This document shows positions 1-8,770 of a stretch of 38,786 nucleotides of DNA, piece after piece. Under the pieces are notes generated by a model. That model searched no databases. It worked only from the letters and a program-made list of their open reading frames with translations, and was not told where the DNA came from. The DNA lies in contig DASZMJ010000342.1 of assembly GCA_035551935.1 (NCBI GenBank), positions 1-38,786 of the forward strand, read 5' to 3'. The position numbers were made by a program, and so were the translations under genes. The DNA comes from DASZMJ01 sp035551935 (GTDB lineage: Bacteria; Planctomycetota; Planctomycetia; Isosphaerales; Isosphaeraceae). Position 1 is the stretch's first letter, and every line of letters begins with the position of its first letter.

Positions 1-1728
1 AAGCTCGAATCCCACTACAAGGAAATGCAGGACATCGAGTTCACGGTGGAGGAGGGCACCCTCTACATGCTCCAGACCCGCACCGGCAAGCGGACGGGCA
101 CTGCGGCCGTCCGGATCGCCGTCGAGATGGTGAAGGAAGGCTTGATCGACGAGAAGACGGCCATCCAGCGCGTGAATCCCGACAGCCTGAACCACCTGCT
201 CCTGCCGCAGCTCGACCCCAAGGCCAAGGCCACGCCGATCGCCCGCGGGATCGCCGCCAGCCCCGGCGCCGCCTCGGGCAAGGACGTCCTCTCGGCCGAG
301 GACGCCGTCGCCCACGCCGAGGCGCACCCAAACGACCCGATCCTCCTCGTCCGCAAGGAGACGAGCCCCGAGGATGTCGCCGGCATGCACCTGGCCAAGG
401 GCATCCTGACGGCTACCGGCGGCAAGGCCAGCCATGCGGCGGTCGTGGCGCGCGGCTGGGGCAAGCCCTGCGTCGTCGGCTGCGACGCGATCCAGATCGA
501 CGAGAAAGGCGGCCAGATCCGGATCGGCGACCACGTCATCAAGGCCGGCGACTTCCTGACGATCGACGGCACCCTCGGCGACGTCATGGTCGGCCAGATG
601 CCGACCGTCGCGCCGACCATCTCGGGCGACTTCGCCGAGCTGATGACCTGGGCCGACAAGTCCCGCAAGCTCAGGGTCCGCACCAACGCCGACACCCCCA
701 AGGACGCCGCCAAGGCCCGCGAGTTCGGCGCCGAGGGGATCGGCCTCTGCCGGACCGAGCATATGTTCTTCGGCGAGGAGCGGATCGCGCCGATGCGGCG
801 GATGATCCTCGCCGACGACGCGGCCGGCCGCAAGGCCGCGCTCGCCGAGCTCGAGCCGTTCCAGCGCGCCGACTTCGCCGGCATCTTCGAGGCGATGGCC
901 GGCCTGCCCGTGACCATCCGCCTGCTCGACCCGCCGCTCCACGAGTTCCTGCCCCACGACGGCAAGGAGCAGGCCGCGCTGGCCGAGTCGCTCGGCGTCG
1001 GCGTGGAGAAGGTCCGCGAGCGTGTCGAGCAGCTCCACGAATTCAACCCGATGCTCGGCTTCCGCGGCTGCCGCCTGCCGATCGTCTACCCCGAGATCGG
1101 CGACATGCAGGTCCGCGCCATCATCGACGCGGCCTGCGAGGTCAAGAAGAAGGGCAAGGAGGTCCTGCCCGAGATCATGATCCCGCTGGTCGGCACCGTC
1201 GAGGAGCTGACGATCCTCAAGAAGCGGGCCATCGCCGTCGCCGAGGAGGTCATGAAGAAGGCCGGGACCAAGGTCGATTACCTCATCGGCACGATGATCG
1301 AGGTCCCCCGCGCCGCGCTGACGGCCGACAAGATCGCCGAGGAAGCCCAGTTCTTCTCGTTCGGCACCAACGACCTGACGCAACTGACCTTCGGCTACTC
1401 GCGCGACGACATCCGCGGCTTCATGCCGACGTATCTCCGCGAGAAGATCCTGCCGGTCGACCCCTTCCAGTCGATCGACGTGGCCGGCGTCGGCCAGCTC
1501 ATCGAGATGGGCGTCGCCCAGGGCCGCCAGGCCCGGCAGGCGAAGGCCGGCGAGCACCTGAAGGTCGGCATCTGCGGCGAGCACGGCGGCGATCCCGACA
1601 GCGTCGCCTTCTGCCACAAGATCGGCATGGACTACGTCTCCTGCTCTCCCTTCCGCGTGCCGATCGCCCGGCTCGCCGCCGCCCAGGCCGCCCTCGCCGA
1701 CGGCAAGACGACCCAGCGCGATCGCTGA
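1..1728 (+). CDS. ppdK: Pyruvate, phosphate dikinase, C-terminal part (5' end cut by window)
   Basis: Interconverts pyruvate, ATP and phosphate with PEP, AMP and pyrophosphate in the cytoplasm. The reading frame is open from base 1, so the gene starts upstream; about 575 of the usual ~870-900 residues are present, and the N-terminal nucleotide-binding domain is mostly missing. Visible parts, numbered from base 1: MQDIEFTVEEGTLYMLQTR at the end of the ATP-grasp-like region, the swivelling phosphohistidine domain with ASHAAVVARGWGKP (His145), then the PEP/pyruvate barrel with FNPMLGFRGCRL, GTMIEVPRAAL, FFSFGTNDLTQ, and the catalytic cysteine in SCSPFRVPIARLAAAQA (Cys548). The motif before the histidine reads GGKASH where the family usually has GGMTSH, so the threonine that regulatory kinases modify is an alanine. 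Identity is certain; the start lies outside the window. Confidence 0.95.
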   Translation, partial: KLESHYKEMQDIEFTVEEGTLYMLQTRTGKRTGTAAVRIAVEMVKEGLIDEKTAIQRVNPDSLNHLLLPQLDPKAKATPIARGIAASPGAASGKDVLSAEDAVAHAEAHPNDPILLVRKETSPEDVAGMHLAKGILTATGGKASHAAVVARGWGKPCVVGCDAIQIDEKGGQIRIGDHVIKAGDFLTIDGTLGDVMVGQMPTVAPTISGDFAELMTWADKSRKLRVRTNADTPKDAAKAREFGAEGIGLCRTEHMFFGEERIAPMRRMILADDAAGRKAALAELEPFQRADFAGIFEAMAGLPVTIRLLDPPLHEFLPHDGKEQAALAESLGVGVEKVRERVEQLHEFNPMLGFRGCRLPIVYPEIGDMQVRAIIDAACEVKKKGKEVLPEIMIPLVGTVEELTILKKRAIAVAEEVMKKAGTKVDYLIGTMIEVPRAALTADKIAEEAQFFSFGTNDLTQLTFGYSRDDIRGFMPTYLREKILPVDPFQSIDVAGVGQLIEMGVAQGRQARQAKAGEHLKVGICGEHGGDPDSVAFCHKIGMDYVSCSPFRVPIARLAAAQAALADGKTTQRDR

Positions 1729-1756
1729 GCCGTCCTGATCCTCTCCCACGACCACC

Positions 1757-1794
1757 GAACGGGCGCCGGCCGTCGCGACGGCCGGCGCCCGTTT
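1757..1794 (+). terminator. Rho-independent-type terminator hairpin after ppdK
   Basis: A perfect 18-bp inverted repeat, 1758-1775 against 1776-1793, with arms built on AACGGGCGCCGGCCG and its complement, starts 29 bases after the ppdK stop. It is followed by a short T-rich run (GTTTCGTCGTT). The arms meet without a spacer, so the folded loop uses the central bases. Confidence 0.75.
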
Positions 1795-2127
1795 CGTCGT
1801 TCGGGCCCGGCCGCACGGGCCGGAGGCGACGGAGACCCGGCGATTCCCGAGGCGGTTGTTCAACAACTTGCGGTACCGCTTGACCTATGCTAGCTTGGGA
1901 GTCATCCGATTCCGTCATCTCCGATCATCGACCGGCCCTCTTGTCACGAACGCGGACGCGCCCCGTTTTCTTCGCGAATCGGTCGATCGACGGCCCGAAC
2001 CCGTCCCGATCCACCCGCCACGGGGAGAGGCGCACCCACCCGTCCTGCCTCCCCAGGGTTCCCTCGATACGATCCTGGTCGGAGGGCTCGTCGCGAGGAC
2101 GAGCCGAATTCCCGGAGTCCGACGCCC
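1795..2127 (+). promoter_or_regulatory. Intergenic region with dyads and a promoter-like motif upstream of gspE1
   Basis: The 399-base gap 1729-2127 holds the ppdK terminator and then no convincing gene. Two dyads sit side by side: GTTGTT-C-AACAAC at 1855-1867 and the 10-bp palindrome GCGGTACCGC at 1870-1879. They are followed directly by TTGACC (1880-1885) and TATGCT (1886-1891), which resemble -35 and -10 hexamers but abut each other, so they cannot both serve the same promoter. A regulatory region for the secretion locus is likely; the exact promoter is not resolved. Confidence 0.35.
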
Positions 2128-3861
2128 ATGGCCAAGCAGACCCGCGATTGGAGAGAGATCCTCGTGAAGCGTGGGGTCATCGGCCCCGACCAGCTCAAGG
2201 AGGCCGAAAGGGTGGGGGCCAACTCCTCGACCGAGGAGGCCCTCGCGCGACTCGGCTACGCCGCCCCCGACGACATCGTCAAGGCCAAGGCCGAGCAGCA
2301 CGGCATGGACTTCGTCGAACTCCGCGAGATCGAGATCCCGACCGCCGCCGTCGAGCTCGTCCCCGAGTCCATCGCCCGCGAGAACGTCGTGATGCCCCTG
2401 GCGCAGGAGAACGGCGCCATCAAGGTCATCATGCACGATCCCATGGATTTCGAGACGATCGACAAGCTCCGCTTCGTCTTGAATCGCGAGATCGAGGTCG
2501 CGCTCGCACCCAAGGAGGCGATCGTCGAGGCGATCAACCGCTATTACGGCGGCTCGTCGTCCGAGACCGAGTCGGTCGACTCGATCATCCAGGAGTTCAC
2601 CGACACGGCCATCGACTTCGCCGATGAGGGGGACGGCCGCAAGGGGGGTTCGTCGACGAACACCCTCGACGAAGGGGACGCGCCGGTCATCAAGCTGGTG
2701 CATTACATCATCCAGGAGGCCGTCAACTCCCGCGCCTCCGACATTCACATCGAGCCGTTCGCCGACCGGGTCCGGGTCCGCTACCGGGTCGATGGTGTGT
2801 GCATGGAGCGGGAGAACCTGCCGCGACGACTGCTCGGCTCCGTCGTCAGCCGCCTCAAGATCATGGGCTCGATCGACATCGCCGAGAAGCGCCGGCCGCA
2901 AGACGGCCGGATCAAGATCCACGTCTCGGGCAAGGACATCGACCTGCGTGTCAGCGTGATCCCGACCACGCACGGCCAGTCGGTCGTCATGCGGATCCTC
3001 GACCGCGACAACATCAAGGTCGGCCTCCGGGACCTCGGCTTCGGCGACGAGGACTGGAAGCGGTTCTCGACCCTGATCAAGCGTCCCAACGGCATCCTGC
3101 TCGTGACCGGGCCGACCGGCTCGGGGAAGACGACCACCCTCTACGCCGCGCTCAACGAGCTGAACCGCCCAGACGTGAAGATCATCACCGCCGAGGACCC
3201 CGTCGAATACTATCTACCAGGCATCAATCAATGCGAGGTTCGGGCGAAGATCGGCATGACGTTCGCCCGCATCATCCGGGCGATGTTGCGGCAGAATCCG
3301 AACATCCTCCTCGTCGGTGAGATTCGGGACGAGGAGACCGCGAACACGGCGATCCAGGCATCACTGACCGGGCACTTAGTTTTCAGTACACTCCACACGA
3401 ACGATGCGCCTAGCGCTATAACAAGACTGGTCGATATCGGGGTCCAACCCTTCCTGGTCGCCAGCTCGGTCATGGGGATCATGGCCCAGCGACTCGTGCG
3501 GAAGGTCTGCCCGAAATGCCGCCAGCGCTACGAACCGCCGGGCCACGTCCTCCAGGGCTTGGGCCTCCGGCCCGAGCTCGCCAAGAAGGCGAACTTCATG
3601 AAGGGCAAGGGGTGTTCGTACTGCAACAAGTCGGGCTATCGGGGCCGGATGGGTATCTACGAGCTGATGGGCATGACCAGCGCCGTCCGCGAGATGACCT
3701 TCAAGGGCGAGCCCACGCAGAACATCCGTAAGTTGGCCCGGAAACAGGGGATGCGTACCCTCTTCGAGGACGGCATGATCAAGGCCCTCAAGGGCCTGAC
3801 CACCCTCGACGAGGTCCTGCGGATCACCCACCACGAGTCCGCCAACGAGCTCTCGGCCTGA
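2128..3861 (+). CDS. gspE: GspE/PilB-family secretion or pilus assembly ATPase (first copy)
   Basis: Cytoplasmic hexameric ATPase that powers pseudopilus or pilus assembly at the inner-membrane platform. The 577 residues show the MshEN-type N-terminal domain (about 1-150), an acidic Gly/Ser-rich linker (about 155-185), the N2 domain with SRASDIHIEPF, then Walker A GPTGSGKT (328-335), the Asp box around TAEDPVEY, Walker B ILLVGEIRDEET and the His box TLHTNDAPSA. Four zinc-binding cysteines are present (Cys461, Cys464, Cys496, Cys499). The ATG at 2128 is the first that gives the full N-terminal domain; GGAG lies about 12 bases upstream. The gene is separated by over 300 bases from the next, so it probably has its own transcript. 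Codons around 3208-3435 are unusually A/T-ending for this genome. Whether it serves a T2SS or a type IV pilus cannot be told from its sequence alone. Confidence 0.93.
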   Translation: MAKQTRDWREILVKRGVIGPDQLKEAERVGANSSTEEALARLGYAAPDDIVKAKAEQHGMDFVELREIEIPTAAVELVPESIARENVVMPLAQENGAIKVIMHDPMDFETIDKLRFVLNREIEVALAPKEAIVEAINRYYGGSSSETESVDSIIQEFTDTAIDFADEGDGRKGGSSTNTLDEGDAPVIKLVHYIIQEAVNSRASDIHIEPFADRVRVRYRVDGVCMERENLPRRLLGSVVSRLKIMGSIDIAEKRRPQDGRIKIHVSGKDIDLRVSVIPTTHGQSVVMRILDRDNIKVGLRDLGFGDEDWKRFSTLIKRPNGILLVTGPTGSGKTTTLYAALNELNRPDVKIITAEDPVEYYLPGINQCEVRAKIGMTFARIIRAMLRQNPNILLVGEIRDEETANTAIQASLTGHLVFSTLHTNDAPSAITRLVDIGVQPFLVASSVMGIMAQRLVRKVCPKCRQRYEPPGHVLQGLGLRPELAKKANFMKGKGCSYCNKSGYRGRMGIYELMGMTSAVREMTFKGEPTQNIRKLARKQGMRTLFEDGMIKALKGLTTLDEVLRITHHESANELSA

Positions 3862-4177
3862 CGATGCCGGCCGGGCGTGGCGACGTTCCGGAGCGGGCCG
3901 ACCGGGGAGGCGGGACAAGCCGATCGGAGGGCCGGCGTCGGCCGCAAGCCGGCGTCGGAGCGGGGCTACTGGGGCCGGAGACGGGTCGTCCGAGCCTTGT
4001 CTTCAGGCCGGACCCTCGCATAATGGTGTGTGATCGGTCGTTGCCGGGCCGTCGCCCTATCTTCCTCCGCCCGATCCCCTCCAATCACGGCACCTGGGCC
4101 ATCGGACAGGTCAAACCTCGGCGGCAGGGCGCCGGGTTGCGCACCGAAGCGATCGAGCGGGAAGGGACCATCGCCTC
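3862..4177 (+). promoter_or_regulatory. Intergenic region with promoter for the pilT-like gene
   Basis: The 316-base gap has no credible gene. A sigma70-like promoter is visible: TTGTCT (3997-4002), 16-base spacer, CATAAT (4019-4024), about 150 bases before the pilT-like start. GCCGGCGTCGG occurs twice at about 3930-3956 as a short direct repeat of unknown meaning. Confidence 0.5.
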
Positions 4178-5299
4178 ATGGGCACGATCCTGATCGACAA
4201 GCTGCTCCAGACGGTTTGCACCCAGCGCGCCAGCGATTTGCACCTGACCGTCGGCAGCCCGCCGGTGCTCCGGCTCCACGGGCACATGCGCCCATTGGCG
4301 ACGAAGGTGCTCGAGTCGGCCGACACGTCCGCCCTGATGAAGAGCATCACGCCGGAGCGCTGCCAGCAGGAGTTGCAGGAGGTCGGCGGCTGCGACTTCG
4401 GCTTCGCCTTCGGCGACATGGCCCGTTTCCGGGTCGCCGTCTTCAAGCAGCGCGGCAACATCGGCCTGGTGCTGCGGCGGATTCCGAACGAGTTCCTCAC
4501 GTTCCAGCAATTGGGGCTGCCGCCGGTCGTCGAAGACCTGATCCAGCGCCCGCGCGGCCTGATCCTCGTCACCGGCCCGACCGGCTCGGGCAAGACGACG
4601 AGCCTGGCCAGCATGCTCAACTGGATCAACGACAACATGGACCGGCACATCATCACGATCGAAGACCCGATCGAATACTTCCACAAGCACAAGAAGTCGC
4701 TCGTCAACCAGCGCGAGGTCGGCATCGACGTGCCCGACTTCCCCGAGGCGATCCGCCGCGCGTTGCGGATGGACCCGGACATCATCCTGGTCGGCGAGAT
4801 GCGCGACCTGGCCACGATCTCCGCGGCGATCACCGCGGCCGAGACCGGCCACATCGTCTTCGGCACCTTGCACACGAACTCGGCCGAGGGGACCGTCAAC
4901 CGGATCATCGACGTCTTCCCGAAGGAGCAGCAGGACCAGATCCGCACCCAGCTCTCGGTGGCGATCATCGGCATCCTGGCGCAGGCGCTCTTGCCGAAGA
5001 AGCCGAAGGGGCTGGTCGCCGCCTACGAGATGCTCGTCATCACGCCGGCGATCTCGAACCTGATCCGCGAGAACAAGACGTACCGGATCGACTCGTCGAT
5101 CCAGACCGGCCGCAAGCACGGCATGATCCTGCTCGACGACTCGCTGTTCAACCTCTGGCGGCAGGGGATCGTCGAGGAGCAGGAGATCTTCTACAAGTCC
5201 CGCAAGGTCAACGACCTCCGCGACCGCGTCGAGAAGGCCAAGAAGGGGATCTTCGAGGAGGACCTCGACGACGACGAGGAGGAGGGCGACAAGAAGTGA
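4178..5299 (+). CDS. pilT: PilT-family twitching/retraction ATPase
   Basis: Cytoplasmic hexameric ATPase of the family that depolymerises type IV pili. The 373 residues begin directly with the PAS-like N2 domain (RASDLHLTVGSPPVLRLHG), without the MshEN domain of GspE/PilB, which is diagnostic of PilT. Walker A is GPTGSGKT (133-140); ITIEDPIEY, AIRRALRMDPDIILVGEMRD and GTLHTNS follow. There is no zinc-binding tetracysteine module. The C-terminus ends in an acidic tail (EEDLDDDEEEGDKK). The ATG at 4178 follows GGGAAGGGA by about 10 bases. It sits alone between two GspE genes and has its own promoter candidate. A retraction ATPase is not normally part of a type II secretion locus, so its presence points to a dynamic pilus or a hybrid machine. 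Confidence 0.92.
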   Translation: MGTILIDKLLQTVCTQRASDLHLTVGSPPVLRLHGHMRPLATKVLESADTSALMKSITPERCQQELQEVGGCDFGFAFGDMARFRVAVFKQRGNIGLVLRRIPNEFLTFQQLGLPPVVEDLIQRPRGLILVTGPTGSGKTTSLASMLNWINDNMDRHIITIEDPIEYFHKHKKSLVNQREVGIDVPDFPEAIRRALRMDPDIILVGEMRDLATISAAITAAETGHIVFGTLHTNSAEGTVNRIIDVFPKEQQDQIRTQLSVAIIGILAQALLPKKPKGLVAAYEMLVITPAISNLIRENKTYRIDSSIQTGRKHGMILLDDSLFNLWRQGIVEEQEIFYKSRKVNDLRDRVEKAKKGIFEEDLDDDEEEGDKK

Positions 5300-5465
5300 C
5301 GGCGCCCCGGGCCCGTCACGGCGGGCCGTTCGCGACGTAATTGTTGGGGCGCGATCGGTTTTCGATTCCGGATACCTTGGCCCTCTCTCGAACGCCTCCC
5401 GTCGGCAACGTCGTCCCGCGATCGTCGGACTTCGAGAGGCTCGCACAGCGGAAAGGCCCTTCGCC

Positions 5466-7184
5466 ATGGCTCGTCGGCTCGGCACGATCCTGATGGACCT
5501 CGGCTACCTCGACGAGGAGACGCTCTTCCGCGTCCTGGACGAGCAGAAGAAGACGCCGACGGAGCTCTTCGGCAAGGTCGCGACGCGGCTGGGCGTGGTC
5601 AAGCCCGACCAGGTGCTCCGGGCGCTCGGCGAGCAGCTCGGGATGAAGGTCGTCAAGCTCGCCGAAGTGACGTTCCCGCCCGAGGCGATCGAGGCGGTCA
5701 ACGAGACGATGGCGACGGCCTTCAAGGTGGTGCCGATCGCCGTCAGCAAGAAGGACAAGAGCGTCACGGTGGCGATGGCCGAGCCGCAGAACCCGGCGAC
5801 GTTGGAGAGCATGCGGTCGTTCCTCGGCGTCGAGGTCAAGGGGGTCATCGCCGAGGAGGCCGAGGTCACCGCGGCGATCGAGCGGGCCTACGCCGGCCAC
5901 CAGGAGTCGATCCAGGACGTCGTCAAGCAGATCGAGCTGGACAAGGGGCTCTCGCAGTTCCAGAACCGCAACGAGAACACGATCGACCTCGAGGCGATCG
6001 AGGAGATGGCCGAGGCGGCGCCGGTGCGGAAGCTCCTGAACATGGTGCTCCTGCTGGCGATCAAGGACAAGGCCTCGGACATCCACTTCGAGCCGTTCGA
6101 GGACGAGTACAAGATGCGGTACCGCGTCGACGGCATCCTGTACGAGCTGGTGCCGCCGCCGCGGCACCTGGCGCCGGCGATCTCCAGCCGGATCAAGGTC
6201 ATGTCGAACCTCGACATCGCCGAGCGGCGGCTGCCGCAGGACGGCCGGATCGAGCTGAACATCGGCGGCAACTCGGTCGACATCCGGGTCTCGACGTTGC
6301 CGACGCTCTTCGGCGAGAGCGTCGTGCTGCGGATCCTCGACCGGACCGTCGTGCAGCTCGACCTCGAGAAGGTCGGGATGCCGGCCGACACCTTGAAGCG
6401 TTGGCGCGAGATCATCCACAAGCCCAACGGCATCGTGCTCGTGACCGGGCCGACCTCGTCGGGCAAGACGACGACGCTCTACGCCACGCTCAACGAGCTG
6501 AACTCGATCGAGGACAAGATCATCACGACCGAGGAGCCGGTCGAGTACGACATCGAGGGCCTGATCCAGATCCCGGTCAACCCGGACATCGGCGTGACGT
6601 TCGCCGCCTGCCTGCGGTCGATCCTGCGGCAGGACCCGGACAAGATCCTGGTCGGCGAGACCCGCGACCTGGAGACCGCCGAGATCGCCGTCCAGGCGTC
6701 GCTGACCGGGCACATCGTCTTCACGACGTTGCACACCAACGACGCCCCCTCGGCCGTCACCCGCCTCCGCGACATGGGGCTGCCGACCTTCCTCATCACC
6801 GCGACGACCGAGGCCGTGCTGGCGCAGCGGCTCGTGCGGAAGATCTGCAACTTCTGCCGGACCGAGTTCCAGCCGAGCCAGGAGATGTGCATGGAGCTCG
6901 GCATGACCCAGGAGGAGGCGGCCAGCAAGAAGTTCTTCTACGGCCGGGGCTGCGAGCGGTGCAACAACACCGGCTACAAGGGCCGCATGGGCATCTTCGA
7001 GCTCCTGGTGATGAACGACACGCTCCGCGACATGGTCGTCGCCGAGGCGTCGCTCGACGACTTCCGCGAGGCCGCCCGCAAGTTCGGCATGCGGACCCTC
7101 CGCGAGTCGGGCCTCCAGTCGATCCACTCCGGCCTGACCACGATCGAGGAGATCGTCCGCGAGACCATGCTCGACGACGCCTGA
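5466..7184 (+). CDS. gspE: GspE/PilB-family secretion or pilus assembly ATPase (second copy)
   Basis: A second assembly ATPase, 572 residues, with the same domain plan as the first: MshEN-type N-terminal domain (about 1-150), N2 domain with KASDIHFEPF, Walker A GPTSSGKT (328-335), GEEPVEY-like Asp box (TTEEPVEYD), Walker B KILVGETRDLETA, His box TLHTNDAPSA, and zinc cysteines at 461, 464, 496 and 499. The alignment with the first copy is so tight that Walker A and all four cysteines have the same residue numbers, yet the sequences are clearly diverged, so this is an old paralog pair. The start ATG at 5466 is supported by its conserved MARRLGTILMDLGYLDEE start; the upstream gap is 166 bases. 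It lies 88 bases before gspF and is the likely partner of that protein. Confidence 0.93.
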   Translation: MARRLGTILMDLGYLDEETLFRVLDEQKKTPTELFGKVATRLGVVKPDQVLRALGEQLGMKVVKLAEVTFPPEAIEAVNETMATAFKVVPIAVSKKDKSVTVAMAEPQNPATLESMRSFLGVEVKGVIAEEAEVTAAIERAYAGHQESIQDVVKQIELDKGLSQFQNRNENTIDLEAIEEMAEAAPVRKLLNMVLLLAIKDKASDIHFEPFEDEYKMRYRVDGILYELVPPPRHLAPAISSRIKVMSNLDIAERRLPQDGRIELNIGGNSVDIRVSTLPTLFGESVVLRILDRTVVQLDLEKVGMPADTLKRWREIIHKPNGIVLVTGPTSSGKTTTLYATLNELNSIEDKIITTEEPVEYDIEGLIQIPVNPDIGVTFAACLRSILRQDPDKILVGETRDLETAEIAVQASLTGHIVFTTLHTNDAPSAVTRLRDMGLPTFLITATTEAVLAQRLVRKICNFCRTEFQPSQEMCMELGMTQEEAASKKFFYGRGCERCNNTGYKGRMGIFELLVMNDTLRDMVVAEASLDDFREAARKFGMRTLRESGLQSIHSGLTTIEEIVRETMLDDA

Positions 7185-7272
7185 GGCCGGGATTCCGCCG
7201 CAATCCCACGGACACGACCCCGGCACAGGAACCCGACGGAACACCGAGCGATCCCCGGCGAGGAGCCCGACG

Positions 7273-8529
7273 ATGCCGAGCTTCCAATACGAGGCGATGG
7301 ACCACACGGGCAAGGAGGTCAAGGACGTCATCGACGCCGCGACCCAGGAGGAGGCGCAGCAGCTCATCCGCCAGAAGGGCTTCTTCGTCACCAAGATCGC
7401 CGAGCGGTCCAACCGCGCCAAGAAGAAGGAGTCGACCAAGCGGAAGAAGGGCAAGAAGAAGGGCAAGTCGTTCACGATCGGCAAGATCTCGACCAAGCAG
7501 CTCTGCACCTTCACCCGCCAGCTCTCGACGCTCCAGGACGCCGGCCTGCCGGTGCTCCGGAGCCTGAAGATCCTCGAGGGGCAGTCCAAGCCCGGCGTGC
7601 TCAAGAACGCCTTGATCGACATCATCGACGACGTCGAGAGCGGCGCGACGCTCTCCGAGTCGTTCGCCAAGCACCCCAAGGCGTTCGACCGGCTCTACTG
7701 CAACATGCTCAAGGCCGGCGAGGCCGGCGGCGCGCTCGAGGCCATCCTCCAGCGCCTGGCCGACTTCAAGGAGAAGTCGCAGAGCCTGCAGCGTCGGATC
7801 AAGTCGGCGATGATCTACCCGGTCGTCGTCATCATGGTCGCCTGCGGCATCGTCGGCTTCATCCTCTACTGGATCGTGCCCAAGTTCAAGGAGATCTTCG
7901 ACGACTTCAACCTCCCGCTGCCGGCGATGACCCAGTACCTGATCTACTCCAGCACCTTCGTGGTGAAGCGGTGGTGGGTCCTGTTCGTCACGCCGCTGGT
8001 CATCTGGATCTTCATCAAGCTCGCGTACAAGACCCGCTTCGGCGCCTACGTGCTCGACCGGATCCTGCTGATGATCCCGGTGATGGGGCAGATCGTCAAC
8101 AAGTCGACGGTGGCCCGCACGAGCCGGACGCTCGGCACGCTCGTGCAGTCGGGCGTGCCGATCCTCGAGGCGCTGAGCATCGTCCGCGACACCGCCGGCA
8201 ACGCCGTCTTCGAGCGGGCGTTCACGCGGATCTACGAGAGCATCCGCGAGGGCGAGACGATCGCCCAACCCCTGAAGGAGGCGCGGATCGTCGACGACAT
8301 CGTGGTCAACATGATCGACGTCGGCGAGGAGACCGGCGACCTGGACACCATGCTCAACAAGATCGCCGACAACTACGACGAGGAGGTCGAGACGCTCGTC
8401 GAGAGCCTCGTGAGCCTCCTCGAGCCGATGATGATCGTCGTGCTGGGCGGGATCATCGGGTTCATCGTGATCTCGCTGTTCCTGCCCCTGGTCAACCTCA
8501 TCAGCAACCTCTCGTCCGGCAAGGGCTGA
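7273..8529 (+). CDS. gspF: GspF/PilC inner-membrane platform protein
   Basis: Polytopic inner-membrane protein on which the assembly ATPase acts and from which pseudopilins are polymerised. The 418 residues start with the typical MPSFQYEAMDHTGKEVKD segment. A highly basic linker rich in Lys follows (about 50-72), then two T2SSF repeats, the first with FTRQLSTLQDAGLPVLRSL, the second with SRTLGTLVQSGVPILEALS. Three hydrophobic segments are visible at about 179-203, 233-252 and 385-406, matching the family topology. GAGG lies 8-11 bases before the ATG. It follows gspE2 by 88 bases and probably shares its transcript. The basic linker is longer than usual in the family. Confidence 0.93.
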   Translation: MPSFQYEAMDHTGKEVKDVIDAATQEEAQQLIRQKGFFVTKIAERSNRAKKKESTKRKKGKKKGKSFTIGKISTKQLCTFTRQLSTLQDAGLPVLRSLKILEGQSKPGVLKNALIDIIDDVESGATLSESFAKHPKAFDRLYCNMLKAGEAGGALEAILQRLADFKEKSQSLQRRIKSAMIYPVVVIMVACGIVGFILYWIVPKFKEIFDDFNLPLPAMTQYLIYSSTFVVKRWWVLFVTPLVIWIFIKLAYKTRFGAYVLDRILLMIPVMGQIVNKSTVARTSRTLGTLVQSGVPILEALSIVRDTAGNAVFERAFTRIYESIREGETIAQPLKEARIVDDIVVNMIDVGEETGDLDTMLNKIADNYDEEVETLVESLVSLLEPMMIVVLGGIIGFIVISLFLPLVNLISNLSSGKG

Positions 8530-8541
8530 ACGAGGGGTCGA

Positions 8542-8770
8542 ACCCAGGCGAAACGCGACGACCGGGGCCCGGCCGCACGCCGCGGCCGGCCCCGGGCCCA
8601 GAGCCGAGTCGGACGGGCCTGTCGGGCCCTCGGAGACAGTTCGCGCCCCGGCGACGGTCGAGTGCTGAGCGCCGGGGGGGTCAGGCGACCGCAAGAGTCG
8701 AGAGAGACGCTCAGCACTCACCCGGTTTCGTTGAGAACCGTTGCCCAGGGTCGACCAGGAGAAGGGACCG
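8542..8770 (+). promoter_or_regulatory. Intergenic region before the pseudopilin operon: hairpin and 12-bp inverted repeat
   Basis: After gspF a GC-rich imperfect inverted repeat (about 8562-8600; CCGGGGCCCGGCCGC against GCGGCCGGCCCCGGG) could terminate transcription. A separate perfect 12-bp inverted repeat follows: GAGTGCTGAGCG at 8660-8671 and CGCTCAGCACTC at 8708-8719, with 36 bases between the arms. It is 51 bases before the first pseudopilin start and could be an operator or a leader hairpin. No clear -35/-10 pair was found. Confidence 0.45.

Noticed and set aside
5316..7679. A 787-codon minus-strand open frame over gspE2 and gspF
   Set aside because: The plus strand carries complete ATPase and platform motifs; the antisense product is low-complexity and without family features.
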